IMG/VR virus record: IMGVR_UViG_3300031576_000022
Span: 1-64,000 of that record
DNA length: 64,000 bases
Direction: 5' to 3' (one strand)
Source of the DNA: a virus
Shown one piece after another: positions 14,916 to 23,146 of this stretch. Under the pieces are notes generated by a model, which was given only the letters and a program-made list of their open reading frames with translations, was not told where the DNA came from and ran no database searches. Every line of letters begins with the position of its first letter. Within the stretch, counting starts at the first letter, position 1. The position numbers and the translations under genes are program-made.

Positions 14916-15283
14916 TGTATTCTGTGGGAACAAAACTGCGCCATCGGAGAAATCTTTCTGTCTCTGCTGGTGTCAATGTTTTTGGCACGTCCGTAATTGT
15001 TCCAGATGTTGGATTGAAATTAGTAATTACTATTGTTCCGCAAAATGCTGGTGTTTTATCTGTTGTTAGGATTGATGGAACAACTTCTAGAATATCAAAA
15101 CTGTTTGATGGTAGCGCACTTGTTGTTGGTGAAAATAATACTGATGAATTGATGGCACCAAAATTTTATTCGTTTATTCCTGATGAGGTTGCGTATAATT
15201 TTAGATATTCAGTTTTGACTGTATTTGATCTGATTACTGTATATAGTGAAAAAGAACACGCATGGGCATTGCAATTACAATAG
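14915..15283 (+). CDS. hypothetical structural protein
   Basis: ATG shares its A with the previous stop. 122 residues, beta-rich (LVITIVPQNAGVLSVVRI, SGSALVV-type strands), no charge clusters; typical of phage surface or decoration proteins. No family is recognised. Confidence 0.55.
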   Translation: MYSVGTKLRHRRNLSVSAGVNVFGTSVIVPDVGLKLVITIVPQNAGVLSVVRIDGTTSRISKLFDGSALVVGENNTDELMAPKFYSFIPDEVAYNFRYSVLTVFDLITVYSEKEHAWALQLQ

Positions 15284-15293
15284 GAAAAATTAG

Positions 15294-15881
15294 ATGAAAA
15301 TCAACACCAACAGCGAACCGCGATCCAATTCTCAATGGATCCCTCGTTCCCATCGCCAGGTATGGATCGCTGTTGGTTTATTTTCAATGTTTTTAGTGTT
15401 GAATGGGTGTGCGAATACTGGTGTTGCTAATGATGCTGTTATTTCTATTGCTGGTGCAAAAGAAGATGCTGAGCTATATCATGAAAGTAAATTAGACAGT
15501 GACTCAAAAATGCTTAGTAATCTTGCGATTGCTTTGCATAAGGTTTCAGATCTTGAAGCTAGATTAGTTATTGAACAAAAATCTGTTGATGGTAAAATTG
15601 GTAAATCTGATGCTACTCTAATCGTAAGGGGAATGCATGATGATTTGTTGAAAACTTATAATACATTGATTGAAATTAAGGATAGTCAATTAGCTTCAGA
15701 GATTCATTATCAAAGTTTAAGAGCTATTTTGCGAGCAACAATTGGTGTTGTTGCTGCACTTGCAGATCGTGAACAAAGCGAACAAAAATTAAAGGCTAGA
15801 GGAATTGAAGCGATCGAAGCTGGAGCGGATGCAGTAAAACGTGCTGGAACCGCTTCGTCTACTGGAGGTATTATTAGATGA
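15294..15881 (+). CDS. lipoprotein with lipobox
   Basis: Polar N-terminus, then a hydrophobic helix (VWIAVGLFSMFLVL) ending in the lipobox LNGC-A near residue 39, followed by a soluble helical domain. The signal identifies a lipoprotein processed by signal peptidase II, implying a diderm host or an envelope-targeted phage function such as superinfection exclusion or an outer-membrane spanin. The long N-region before the hydrophobic helix is unusual; a later start is possible but no better ATG is seen. Overlaps the next gene by 4 nt. Confidence 0.75.
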   Translation: MKINTNSEPRSNSQWIPRSHRQVWIAVGLFSMFLVLNGCANTGVANDAVISIAGAKEDAELYHESKLDSDSKMLSNLAIALHKVSDLEARLVIEQKSVDGKIGKSDATLIVRGMHDDLLKTYNTLIEIKDSQLASEIHYQSLRAILRATIGVVAALADREQSEQKLKARGIEAIEAGADAVKRAGTASSTGGIIR

Positions 15882-16177
15882 GCGAATTATCTAATTTGCT
15901 TAATGGAATTCAAATTCCAAAGATTATAAAAGGAAGGCTTACTGCTGCTGAAAGAGATATTGCTATTTCAAACATTGAAACTGCTACATCAAATATTCGT
16001 GCTGGAACATCTCGTGTTGATGCGTTTGAATCAGTGTTATCTGCTGCCATTAGTGGATTTACAACTGGATTTACAGCATATCAAGCGAAGAAAGCTGCTG
16101 AATCAATGCGAAAAGCTGCTGAAGCTGAATTGGCTGCAAAGATGGTAGAAGAGAGTGAAGGTGAGGGGGAAGGATAG
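15878..16177 (+). CDS. hypothetical helical protein
   Basis: ATGA overlap with the lipoprotein gene. 99 residues; a central small-residue stretch (LSAAISGFTTGFTAYQAKKAAE) then an Ala/Glu-rich tail ending in EGEGEG. Possibly the partner of the lipoprotein, given coupling (inference). Confidence 0.55.
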   Translation: MSELSNLLNGIQIPKIIKGRLTAAERDIAISNIETATSNIRAGTSRVDAFESVLSAAISGFTTGFTAYQAKKAAESMRKAAEAELAAKMVEESEGEGEG

Positions 16178-16218
16178 TCGGATCAAGTTTGACCATATCA
16201 AAGCGCTGGTAATGTAGT

Positions 16219-16260
16219 GATGTCCTGCAAATAGAGTGATTTGCAGGACATCATTTTTTG
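16219..16260 (+). terminator. strong Rho-independent terminator
   Basis: GATGTCCTGCAAAT (16219-16232) pairs perfectly with ATTTGCAGGACATC (16239-16252), 14 bp, followed by ATTTTTTG. It separates the accessory block from the head/tail block. Confidence 0.95.
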
Positions 16261-16278
16261 TTAGATATATCAAAAAGG

Positions 16279-16307
16279 TTGACCCTTTCCCTACTGAGCC
16301 CTATAAT
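16279..16307 (+). promoter_or_regulatory. morphogenesis promoter with motif in spacer
   Basis: TTGACC (16279-16284), 17-bp spacer, TATAAT (16302-16307). Motif copy 6 fills 16285-16299, that is, almost the entire spacer. ATG 16317 is 9 nt after the -10, so the mRNA should be leaderless. Binding of any protein to the motif would block or remodel RNA polymerase here. Confidence 0.88.
16285..16299 (+). repeat. dispersed 15-bp motif, copy 6 (in promoter)
   Basis: CTTTCCCTACTGAGC, lying exactly between the -35 and -10 boxes of the terminase promoter. Confidence 0.88.
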
Positions 16308-16316
16308 CTTTTTTCA

Positions 16317-16775
16317 ATGACAACCCGTCAAGTTCTTCCTACAGATGAATCTCTTACAAATGGCAGGCCAATTGCGCGTGCATTTATTGCTCAAAAAGAA
16401 GAAGAATTTGCACAAATAGTTGCTAATCTTTTAGGAATGCTTGATAATATTATTTTTAGCAAAGAATCGACTGATGGTGCGAAGATTAATGCAACAAAAG
16501 AAATGAGACTTTTGATTGATGTTCAGGTTAAGGTTCTTGCTGAAATTGAACGTAGACAAGATGCTCAAAAAATGGAAAATAAGTCTAAAAATCTGCGTCA
16601 AATGGTTTCTGATGATCCAGTAAAAGCATTAAACTTTATTGATAATGAAATTAAAAAATTGACTGAATTTCGTGGATGGGTATTTAATTTGGCAAATAAT
16701 CCAATTATTATGGATAATAAAGCATCTGGTCCGTTTAAACAATTACCTGATTTACTAGATAAAGATCCATTTTAA
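16317..16775 (+). CDS. probable small terminase subunit
   Basis: ATG 16317 (MTTRQVLPTDES) is the first start after the promoter; the longer frame from 16236 runs through the terminator hairpin and is rejected. 152 residues, largely helical (EEEFAQIVANLLGMLDNIIF, LIDVQVKVLAEIERRQDAQ), abutting the large terminase gene with no gap. Position, size and helical nature fit a TerS, which recognises packaging DNA; no clear HTH is read by eye, so the call rests mainly on context. Confidence 0.6.
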   Translation: MTTRQVLPTDESLTNGRPIARAFIAQKEEEFAQIVANLLGMLDNIIFSKESTDGAKINATKEMRLLIDVQVKVLAEIERRQDAQKMENKSKNLRQMVSDDPVKALNFIDNEIKKLTEFRGWVFNLANNPIIMDNKASGPFKQLPDLLDKDPF

Positions 16776-18272
16776 ATGGTTAATTTTAATTTTAATCAAT
16801 TTAATCAGTTTGATTTATCAGTAAATACTGATAATCTTGAAGCTATTCAATGTTCAATGGATTTTATTCATTTTTTAAGATATGTAAAAACTACAACTGT
16901 TGATGGTAAAGTAGTAAGTATTCCGTTAGATTGGCCGTATATTATAAAACTTTCAAAAATGTTAATGCATGAGAAGCGCCTTGTTGTACTCAAGGGACGG
17001 CAGATGCTTTGTTCTTGGATTATTGTTGCATATGCTGTTTGGGCTTGTTTAAATCAAGAAAATCTTATTATTTTGATTTTATCAAAAGGTGAAAAACCTG
17101 CACAAGAAATGATTCGTCGTGCATATGAATTGTATGATCGTCTTCCTAGTTTTCTTAAAAACATAATTCCATTACGCGATGGTCCACGTAATATGGAAAA
17201 GGTTGAATTTAATAATCGTTCTCGTATTATCTCTCTTCCATCAAAAGGTGATGCACCACGAACTGTTTCTGCAAAGATTGTATTTATTGATGAAGCTGCA
17301 TATGCGCGTGAATTAGATGAAATGCTTGGTGCGATTGAGCCTGCTCTTGGTGAAGAATCTAAACTATTTATTGTTTCGACACCAAATGGGAAACCAATAG
17401 GACGTTCGTTTACTAAATTGTGTAAAGAAGCTGAGAATAAGGGTTATCGTAGATTTGATCTTCATTATAGATTGTGTCCTGCATATAGAAATCCTGAATG
17501 GGAGCAACAAAAACGTAGGTCGATGACTCAGGCCAAGTTTGCTCATGAATACGAGCTTTCGCTTGCTTCATCTGGCGATTCCATGATTTTTGCAAAGTTG
17601 TCAGAAAAAAATGATTGGGAGGGAAGTTTTGTTCCAAATGAAAATTATGTATTAATGAGATGTGTTGATCCTGGTGAGAAGATGGGTGTTATATGGATTG
17701 CAGAGGACATACTTGGAAATATTATAGCTTATAGAGAATCGTATCTTCATGGTGGTAGTTATGAACGTCGTGCTCAAGCAATTTTAAGGAAATCTCCTGA
17801 TAATGAATTGTATGATTGTTCTGTTATTGATTCGGCTGCACCAGATGCAAAGCGCGAATTAGGAAAACATGGAATATATTGTAGGAGCTGTATTAAAAAA
17901 GATGTACATGAAACGATTGATCAAATTAATACTTTAATAGAAGGTAATGGACTTGACACTCCATGTTTATTTATTACAGATGATTGTCCTAAATTAAAAG
18001 AACAAATGCAGTCATGGGTTGGTGATGATTGTGGTTATCCTGTTAAAAACCAATATGATCATGGAATTGATGCATTGAGGTATGGAGTTCAAATTCGTTT
18101 TAAGATTCGTAAGAATAAATCTCAAGGATTTATTACAGAACAAGCACAATCGGATTTGAATATTGATAAAGATTTTGAAATAGAAATATCAAGCGATACA
18201 ATATCTCGTGGTGATGGCATCGACCATAACCGAGATTTCAGTGAAACAGATTTTGATTTGGGTTGGATTTAA
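16776..18272 (+). CDS. large terminase subunit (packaging ATPase/nuclease)
   Basis: 498 residues. Walker A-like KGRQMLCSW at 73-81, Walker B IVFIDEA at about 168-174, coupling motif VSTPNG near 201. The C-terminal RNase H-fold nuclease shows RCVDPG near 299, VIDSAAP near 353 and YDHGIDALRYG near 427, giving the acidic metal ligands. Together these drive ATP-dependent DNA translocation into the prohead and cleave the concatemer. Starts one base after the preceding stop. Confidence 0.95.
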   Translation: MVNFNFNQFNQFDLSVNTDNLEAIQCSMDFIHFLRYVKTTTVDGKVVSIPLDWPYIIKLSKMLMHEKRLVVLKGRQMLCSWIIVAYAVWACLNQENLIILILSKGEKPAQEMIRRAYELYDRLPSFLKNIIPLRDGPRNMEKVEFNNRSRIISLPSKGDAPRTVSAKIVFIDEAAYARELDEMLGAIEPALGEESKLFIVSTPNGKPIGRSFTKLCKEAENKGYRRFDLHYRLCPAYRNPEWEQQKRRSMTQAKFAHEYELSLASSGDSMIFAKLSEKNDWEGSFVPNENYVLMRCVDPGEKMGVIWIAEDILGNIIAYRESYLHGGSYERRAQAILRKSPDNELYDCSVIDSAAPDAKRELGKHGIYCRSCIKKDVHETIDQINTLIEGNGLDTPCLFITDDCPKLKEQMQSWVGDDCGYPVKNQYDHGIDALRYGVQIRFKIRKNKSQGFITEQAQSDLNIDKDFEIEISSDTISRGDGIDHNRDFSETDFDLGWI

Positions 18273-18299
18273 TCAGCCTAAATCGTTAGGGTTATATAT

Positions 18300-18536
18300 A
18301 TGCCAGATCCAGTGCAAAAAGATAAAATCTTTTTTGATCATATTGGTCAAATTATTCTTAATGCAATATTACAGGGCGTAATAATTGGTAGTAGAGAAAC
18401 AAATTCTGATACTATTCAAGTATCTGTTGATAAGGTATCGGTTGCTGCATCACAAGAAGTTGTTACTCACGCTAGATATAGGCTTGCAGAAATTAGACAA
18501 GAAATTCTAAGCGATAATAGTGCAGGTATTTTTTAA
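18300..18536 (+). CDS. hypothetical protein between terminase and portal
   Basis: 78 residues, ATG 18300 (MPDPVQKDKIFF) with weak ribosome site. Predicted helix-strand-helix; no family. Position suggests a small head-assembly accessory protein. Confidence 0.6.
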   Translation: MPDPVQKDKIFFDHIGQIILNAILQGVIIGSRETNSDTIQVSVDKVSVAASQEVVTHARYRLAEIRQEILSDNSAGIF

Positions 18537-18553
18537 ATAATACATCTATTCAA

Positions 18554-18568
18554 GCTCAGTAGGGGAAA
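18554..18568 (-). repeat. dispersed 15-bp motif, copy 7
   Basis: TTTCCCCTACTGAGC on the minus strand; read with the portal gene it is GCTCAGTAGGGGAAA, 11 bp before the portal ATG. Confidence 0.88.
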
Positions 18569-18579
18569 GGACCAAGACT

Positions 18580-20364
18580 ATGTTGTATACATCAAGATTA
18601 GATCATGAAGTTCCAACCAAGGGAATTGTTGATCGTCAGGTTGGTGATCCATTTAAGAAATGGATTGATGGAGAGATTTTAACAGAAAATACATTTGATG
18701 AATTTCATAATTATCTTTTTGGTACAAAAGTTTTTGAGAATACTGATCCATTAATTAAGGAAAGAGGGTTTCGTATTCTTGATAAGATGATTGATACTGA
18801 TCCTAGTATTAAAAATGCATATTGGAGTCGTATTTTTACAATTCTGTCTGGTGGATATTCGATAAATCCAATGGAAGAAGGGTGTGAAAGAAGCGAGGAA
18901 ATTGCTAATTTTGTAAAATGGAACTTTATGTTTTTTTGTAAAGTATCTGTTGCTTCTTTTCTTCGTAAGTTACTTGATAGTCAAAGACAGGGATTTAAAC
19001 TTGCTGAAATTATTTGGAAAGTTATTGAAGATGAAGGACCATATAAGGGTAAGATTGGTATTTATGATTTGATTGTTCGTGATTCTAGAAATTATTCATT
19101 TTTGACTGACGAAAAGGGTCGAATGGATCCGATGGGTGTTATTGAAGGGATTTCTTCAACTGGATTTTGGACGACGGATGGTGAGCCAAGACAATTACCA
19201 ACAAATAAATTTGTTATTTATTCATATTTAGCTCTTGATGATGATGCTGCATCAATCTATGGAAACAGTGATTTCCGCGCACTTTGGCGAGCGTTTTATG
19301 GTGACCTAACTGCACATAGACTTGAATTGCGTTCTGCTGAAACATTTGCTCGTCCACCATTAGTTGGATCTGTTTCTCATGGAGAATACACAAAACCTGA
19401 GCAAGACAAGATTCTGAAAGATTTAATTGGAGCTTATAATAGGGTTTATACACAAATTCCAGAAGGTGTAAAGGTTGAAGAGATTGGAGTTAAGCGTTCA
19501 GATACACGAGCATTTCAGTCTTTGCGTGAGAGGCACCATTCTCAGATTAAAAACGGTATGCTTATGGGTACGCAGGGTGGTAGTGGAGATTCTGATAGAG
19601 AAAGTGTTAAAATTCAAACTCAGATGCTTGTTACTAATCTTGATGCAATTTCAAGCGATATTTCTGATGTTGTAATGGAACGTCAAGTCATTCGTAAATT
19701 AGTTGATGTTAATTATCAGACTCAAAAGTATCCAAGTTTTATGGTTCCAAAGCTCGCAATTGACAGAAAGAATCGCGCCGACTTTATTTCAATATTAATA
19801 GAACGTGGAGTTATCGCGCCAGATGAACCATGGATTCGCACCTTTGTTGATGTGCCAAAACAGGATATGGCAACAAGAAATCGTCAAATATCAAAAAAGA
19901 ATAGTGATAAGGAGGTTGCTAATGCAGCCACAAGTGCAATTGTTTCTAGTGGTAAATTAGATAATAAATCGAATACTGGATTTAGTTTAATCAATAAATC
20001 TACCGAACTTTCCATGAGTGGTAATTCATTAATTCTTGAGGCGTTTTCACACAAAGATGTTCGCGAATTTAATGGAGATAAAAATCAAATAAATGTAGAT
20101 AAGATCCTTGATTTCATGGTTGTTATTAAAGAAAAAGATAATGGTCAAATTAGTATTGATTCAATCGTAAAAGATGGGGTTCAAGTATCTGATTTTGAGA
20201 AGCAATTAGAAAAAATCGTTGATGAAAACCCTCAGAATAAATTTTTCATTGCTAAGGTTTTCGGAGAAAGAAAGAATATTGATGGTGATGGTGTTGTAAA
20301 ATTGATGAGAGTTATTAGAGTAATTTCACCGGAGCCTCGTGACAGGGTGGTCGTTGTAGAATAG
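18580..20364 (+). CDS. Mu gp29-type portal protein (DUF935 family)
   Basis: 594 residues. N-terminal third contains FLRKLLDSQRQGFKLAEIIWKV and FVIYSYLALDDDAASIYGNSDFRALWRAFYGDL, characteristic of Mu-like portals; later KNGMLMGTQGG and SDISDVVMERQVIRKLVD continue the portal core. The final 140 residues after a Ser/Asn-rich linker are an extension, with a domain (VREFNGDKNQINVDKILDF, KLMRVIRV) that I do not recognise. The portal forms the dodecameric DNA channel. Its stop is 10 bp before the transposon target duplication. Confidence 0.88.
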   Translation: MLYTSRLDHEVPTKGIVDRQVGDPFKKWIDGEILTENTFDEFHNYLFGTKVFENTDPLIKERGFRILDKMIDTDPSIKNAYWSRIFTILSGGYSINPMEEGCERSEEIANFVKWNFMFFCKVSVASFLRKLLDSQRQGFKLAEIIWKVIEDEGPYKGKIGIYDLIVRDSRNYSFLTDEKGRMDPMGVIEGISSTGFWTTDGEPRQLPTNKFVIYSYLALDDDAASIYGNSDFRALWRAFYGDLTAHRLELRSAETFARPPLVGSVSHGEYTKPEQDKILKDLIGAYNRVYTQIPEGVKVEEIGVKRSDTRAFQSLRERHHSQIKNGMLMGTQGGSGDSDRESVKIQTQMLVTNLDAISSDISDVVMERQVIRKLVDVNYQTQKYPSFMVPKLAIDRKNRADFISILIERGVIAPDEPWIRTFVDVPKQDMATRNRQISKKNSDKEVANAATSAIVSSGKLDNKSNTGFSLINKSTELSMSGNSLILEAFSHKDVREFNGDKNQINVDKILDFMVVIKEKDNGQISIDSIVKDGVQVSDFEKQLEKIVDENPQNKFFIAKVFGERKNIDGDGVVKLMRVIRVISPEPRDRVVVVE

Positions 20365-20374
20365 ATCGCAGGTA

Positions 20375-20382
20375 ATCGGTTT
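20375..20382 (+). repeat. left target-site duplication ATCGGTTT
   Basis: ATCGGTTT immediately before the left terminal repeat; an identical copy follows the right end at 24355-24362. The exact 8-bp duplication marks a transposition event of IS1-family type (8-9 bp duplications). Confidence 0.95.
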
Positions 20383-20400
20383 GGTAGTGTCCTGATTTGA
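20383..20400 (+). repeat. left terminal inverted repeat
   Basis: GGTAGTGTCCTGATTTGA; matches the inverted right end 16 of 18. GGT at the tip is usual for IS1-family ends. Confidence 0.93.
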
Positions 20401-20423
20401 GTTTCTGTTTGGCCCGCTATTTG

Positions 20424-21536
20424 CTACTCGTCTGTTTCGGTCGGCTCCGTCTCTTCGATATTGAATTCAACGCGGCTTTGTATGATAATTTCGTCAATAA
20501 CAGTATCCATTTGGTTGAGTTTGCATATATCGTCAAAGATTTCAATTAGCTTAGGAACATTTATTATTTCTTCAATTGAAGACATAAATTTATCGACGAT
20601 TATATCGATATGATATTTTGATATCGCTTCTGTGCGAATCTTATTGCGTATCAGTTCTTCGGTATCTTCACTCTTTATAACAAATGTCAACGGGAATCGA
20701 TTCACCTTATCAATATCTAAAAAGTATTTTTCAGCACTCACGGTTTCTGTGACCTGGAAAAATCTTCCTAGTGGTCGCATAACAAAATCAATGCCACCAT
20801 CGTTCGCGTTTGTTTTTCCAGTCTTATACAATACAAGGCACTCTTGCACAAGATCATCTGATGTATAACCCCAATATATTGTTGTGTTACTATAGTGCTC
20901 TTTCAATATCGTGTAACTAACAATTTCAAATATTCTGGCATCAACGTTTGGTTTGATTTGGTCACGAATAAATTGAACAGCATGTGTACTATTTGTTTTA
21001 CTAATCATTTTTACAGATTCACATAAATCAACAAAATTATTGAATGCTTCTTGTTTAGCAACAATATATCTATTAATTATCTCGATTACTGTGTCACCGA
21101 TGTTTATGTCTTTTTTGTAGCCATTAATTTCAATGCTAATTATTAGTAGTTTCTCATTGATCCAGTATCGTAATGTATCAACATCACGTAAAATTGGCCC
21201 TTCATCACTGGCTTTGAAATATTTTATGAATTCCTCGTTACACCGGCTATTAAGTGCATGATTTTGCAATTTTGAACCGAAAGGTAATTCGCGTTGTCGG
21301 CGAAAAATATCACTGAAACGAGCGCCTTGATATGATTGGTATTGCCCCTTTCGGTCAGAAGTAAATCCATTTCTTATATAATCTTCAACAAGCACATAAA
21401 CAGCGTAATGATTCGCGAACGAACCCCTTGATTTGGCACCACTACTGGCAGATTTTGTTTTTATGTTCAAATACTGTAAAAGTGAACTTCGCTCGAAAAT
21501 AGTCTCCGCATGCTGACCGAAATGCTTGTGAAGCAC
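20424..21536 (-). CDS. probable type II restriction endonuclease
   Basis: About 370 residues from GTG 21536. Residues 245-264 give NDGGIDFVMRPLGRFFQVTE: D250 after GGI and a following Q-V-T-E strand, with E204 in a preceding helix, compatible with a PD-(D/E)XK fold (inference). N-terminal LNIKTKSASSGAKSRGSFANHYAVYVLVEDYI is the kind of block seen in type II enzymes. It lies directly downstream of the methyltransferase. Reading further upstream in frame gives HDFTPVIFEV, protein-like but without a usual start codon, so the true start may be non-canonical. By neighbour it should cut ATGCAT (inference). Confidence 0.72.
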   Translation of the reverse strand: MLHKHFGQHAETIFERSSLLQYLNIKTKSASSGAKSRGSFANHYAVYVLVEDYIRNGFTSDRKGQYQSYQGARFSDIFRRQRELPFGSKLQNHALNSRCNEEFIKYFKASDEGPILRDVDTLRYWINEKLLIISIEINGYKKDINIGDTVIEIINRYIVAKQEAFNNFVDLCESVKMISKTNSTHAVQFIRDQIKPNVDARIFEIVSYTILKEHYSNTTIYWGYTSDDLVQECLVLYKTGKTNANDGGIDFVMRPLGRFFQVTETVSAEKYFLDIDKVNRFPLTFVIKSEDTEELIRNKIRTEAISKYHIDIIVDKFMSSIEEIINVPKLIEIFDDICKLNQMDTVIDEIIIQSRVEFNIEETEPTETDE

Positions 21537-21567
21537 TTCAAAGATAACTGGAGTAAAATCGTGTGTC

Positions 21568-22506
21568 TTATGTCTTATCGGATGAATTCTCTATTGTATT
21601 GTCTGTAGATTTACCAAATAATCGTTGTAAGATATCGTCTTCCGACTCATTTGATGCTACAGAATGGTGATTTTTTCGTATATATGATTTATCAATAGGA
21701 TTTAATATTTCACCATTTAATTCCATTTGAATATCTAATCTACGAAGACCTATTTTGATGTACTCAAGCTCTTGCTCTATACCGATAAATTTGCGTCCAA
21801 GTCTTTTAGCTACAGCACCTGTTGTAAATGTACCGGCGAATGGATCGAGAATTAAGTCTCCAATATTACTACTAGCCAGTATGATTCTATCAAGAAGCGA
21901 TTCTGGTTTTTGCGACGGATGATTTTCATATTCTGGCATTCTATATCTAACACGCGGAAAATACCAGGTATTCCCTGGAACTTTTTTAGTATTATATGGA
22001 GTTGGAGTGGCTTTTCTATAATCAATTAAATTGCGAACTGCTCCAGTTCTTGCTTCTACCATAATATCTTGAGCATTGAATGTATAGTTTGTCTTGTCCA
22101 TTACTAATAAAAGGATCGGCTCGTATAATGATCCAAAATATTTTTTTGCTTGTACGCCAGAACTATCGTAATGCCACACTATTCTTGACAGAACGTCAAT
22201 ACGTTCTCGTACATAACAATCGATCAATGGCATTGCCTGCGTACTTGTCATCAGGTACATACTCGCAGTCGAAGCCATTTTTTTTATGCAAATATCAATC
22301 CAGCGGCAACACCATGAGAAATATTCCGTATCAGACTCCCATTTGTCGTCAAAATCACCGAATTTCTTTCCTATATTGTATGGAGGATCTGCAAATATTA
22401 GGTTGATAGAACCATCAATAACCGATTCGTCAAGAATTTCAAGACTATCTCCGTGTATTATTCGGCATCCATCTTTTTCATATATACTTTTCTTGAAATT
22501 ATTCAT
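21568..22506 (-). CDS. YhdJ-like N6-adenine DNA methyltransferase, ATGCAT-type
   Basis: ATG 22506 (MNNFKKSIYEKDG), overlapping the end of the upstream 109-aa gene by 8 nt. Catalytic DPPY at residues 40-43 precedes the SAM-binding DPFAGT at 221-226, the beta-class order. Segments GVQAKKYFGSLYEPIL, LIDYRKATPTPYN and VPGNTWYFPRVRY closely follow E. coli YhdJ (M.EcoKII), which methylates ATGCAT. About 312 residues; the tail after MELNGEI is variable and Asp/Ser-rich. It should protect phage and host DNA from the adjacent nuclease. Confidence 0.93.
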   Translation of the reverse strand: MNNFKKSIYEKDGCRIIHGDSLEILDESVIDGSINLIFADPPYNIGKKFGDFDDKWESDTEYFSWCCRWIDICIKKMASTASMYLMTSTQAMPLIDCYVRERIDVLSRIVWHYDSSGVQAKKYFGSLYEPILLLVMDKTNYTFNAQDIMVEARTGAVRNLIDYRKATPTPYNTKKVPGNTWYFPRVRYRMPEYENHPSQKPESLLDRIILASSNIGDLILDPFAGTFTTGAVAKRLGRKFIGIEQELEYIKIGLRRLDIQMELNGEILNPIDKSYIRKNHHSVASNESEDDILQRLFGKSTDNTIENSSDKT

Positions 22507-22828
22507 GTTTGTTGTTCTTGGCGTCCGCTGCGATTGACGCACGCACCGCATCGCGAGCGGAGTTTATGGGAGGAAACCCGAGTACGACGACTGCTTCAAG
22601 AGTGCCGTCGTCCCGTTCGCGTTCCCAAGCATAGACGCGCAAAGAAGATGGGCCAATTTCAAAAATTTCGACGACGCCGTCCCACGCAACTTTTCCCTGC
22701 CACAATTCCTTGACATGAATAGGCTTAAGTAGGTTTTTGGCGGTGCTGCCTGCGGCTCTCTCGACCGCGACGAGCAGGCTATCGATTTCATCGATCTTGT
22801 CTGGCAGGCTAGCCACTGTTAGAGTCAC
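22499..22828 (-). CDS. hypothetical protein upstream of methyltransferase
   Basis: 109 residues from GTG 22828 (TLTVASLPDKIDEI), stop overlapping the methyltransferase ATG, so first gene of the R-M operon. Contains a beta stretch GVVEIFEIGPSSLRVYAWE and VVVLGFPPINSARDAVRASI. The strand pattern faintly recalls HigB/RelE-type toxins but catalytic residues cannot be assigned. It has no HTH, so it is not an ordinary C-protein. Higher G+C than the other R-M genes. Confidence 0.6.
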   Translation of the reverse strand: MTLTVASLPDKIDEIDSLLVAVERAAGSTAKNLLKPIHVKELWQGKVAWDGVVEIFEIGPSSLRVYAWERERDDGTLEAVVVLGFPPINSARDAVRASIAADAKNNKHE

Positions 22829-23013
22829 GAATGAGGTTGATGAAGCCGATTTGCCATGGAAAATACGTGAGACGAAACACTAGCAAGCATCGGAAATCGG
22901 TACCATAAATATTTGCAATAGTTTGAGATAAAAAAGATAGCAACAATTGCGTATCGAAAAGTCGGCACAAAACCATTCCATGGATTATGGAGAAAAACAT
23001 GAGGCTAGTGAAG

Positions 23014-23116
23014 GCCCTGACGATTGCAGGTAGTGGACGGATTGTCAGGGCTGTAGAAACACGATGACCGTAGCTGATTCCCTGAGAAGGTCGGCTACGG
23101 CCATCGCCAGTCCACT
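23014..23116. ncRNA. candidate structured RNA with H-type pseudoknot
   Basis: Helix 1: GCCCTGAC (23014-23021) with GTCAGGGC (23044-23051), 8 bp perfect. Helix 2: CGATGACCGTAGC (23062-23074) with GCTACGGCCATCG (23094-23106), 12 of 13 pairs, capped by CCT-GAGA-AGG with a GNRA loop. Helix 3: AGTGGAC (23032-23038, inside loop 1) with GTCCACT (23110-23116), 7 bp perfect, forming a pseudoknot that brackets helix 2. Strand is undecided, though the adjoining tRNA-like element reads on plus. Unknown family; topology is like HDV ribozymes but lacks P3. Confidence 0.65.
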
Positions 23117-23146
23117 CTACATGCCAATGAGGTAATCGACGTAATC

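Noticed and set aside
22453-22713. 86-aa rightward ORF
   Set aside because: Antisense to the methyltransferase and the 109-aa gene; Arg/Cys-rich shadow.
23014-23116. HDV-like ribozyme or group I intron core
   Set aside because: Pseudoknot order resembles both, but there is no room for HDV P3 (only 5 nt) and no P4-P6 domain for a group I intron.
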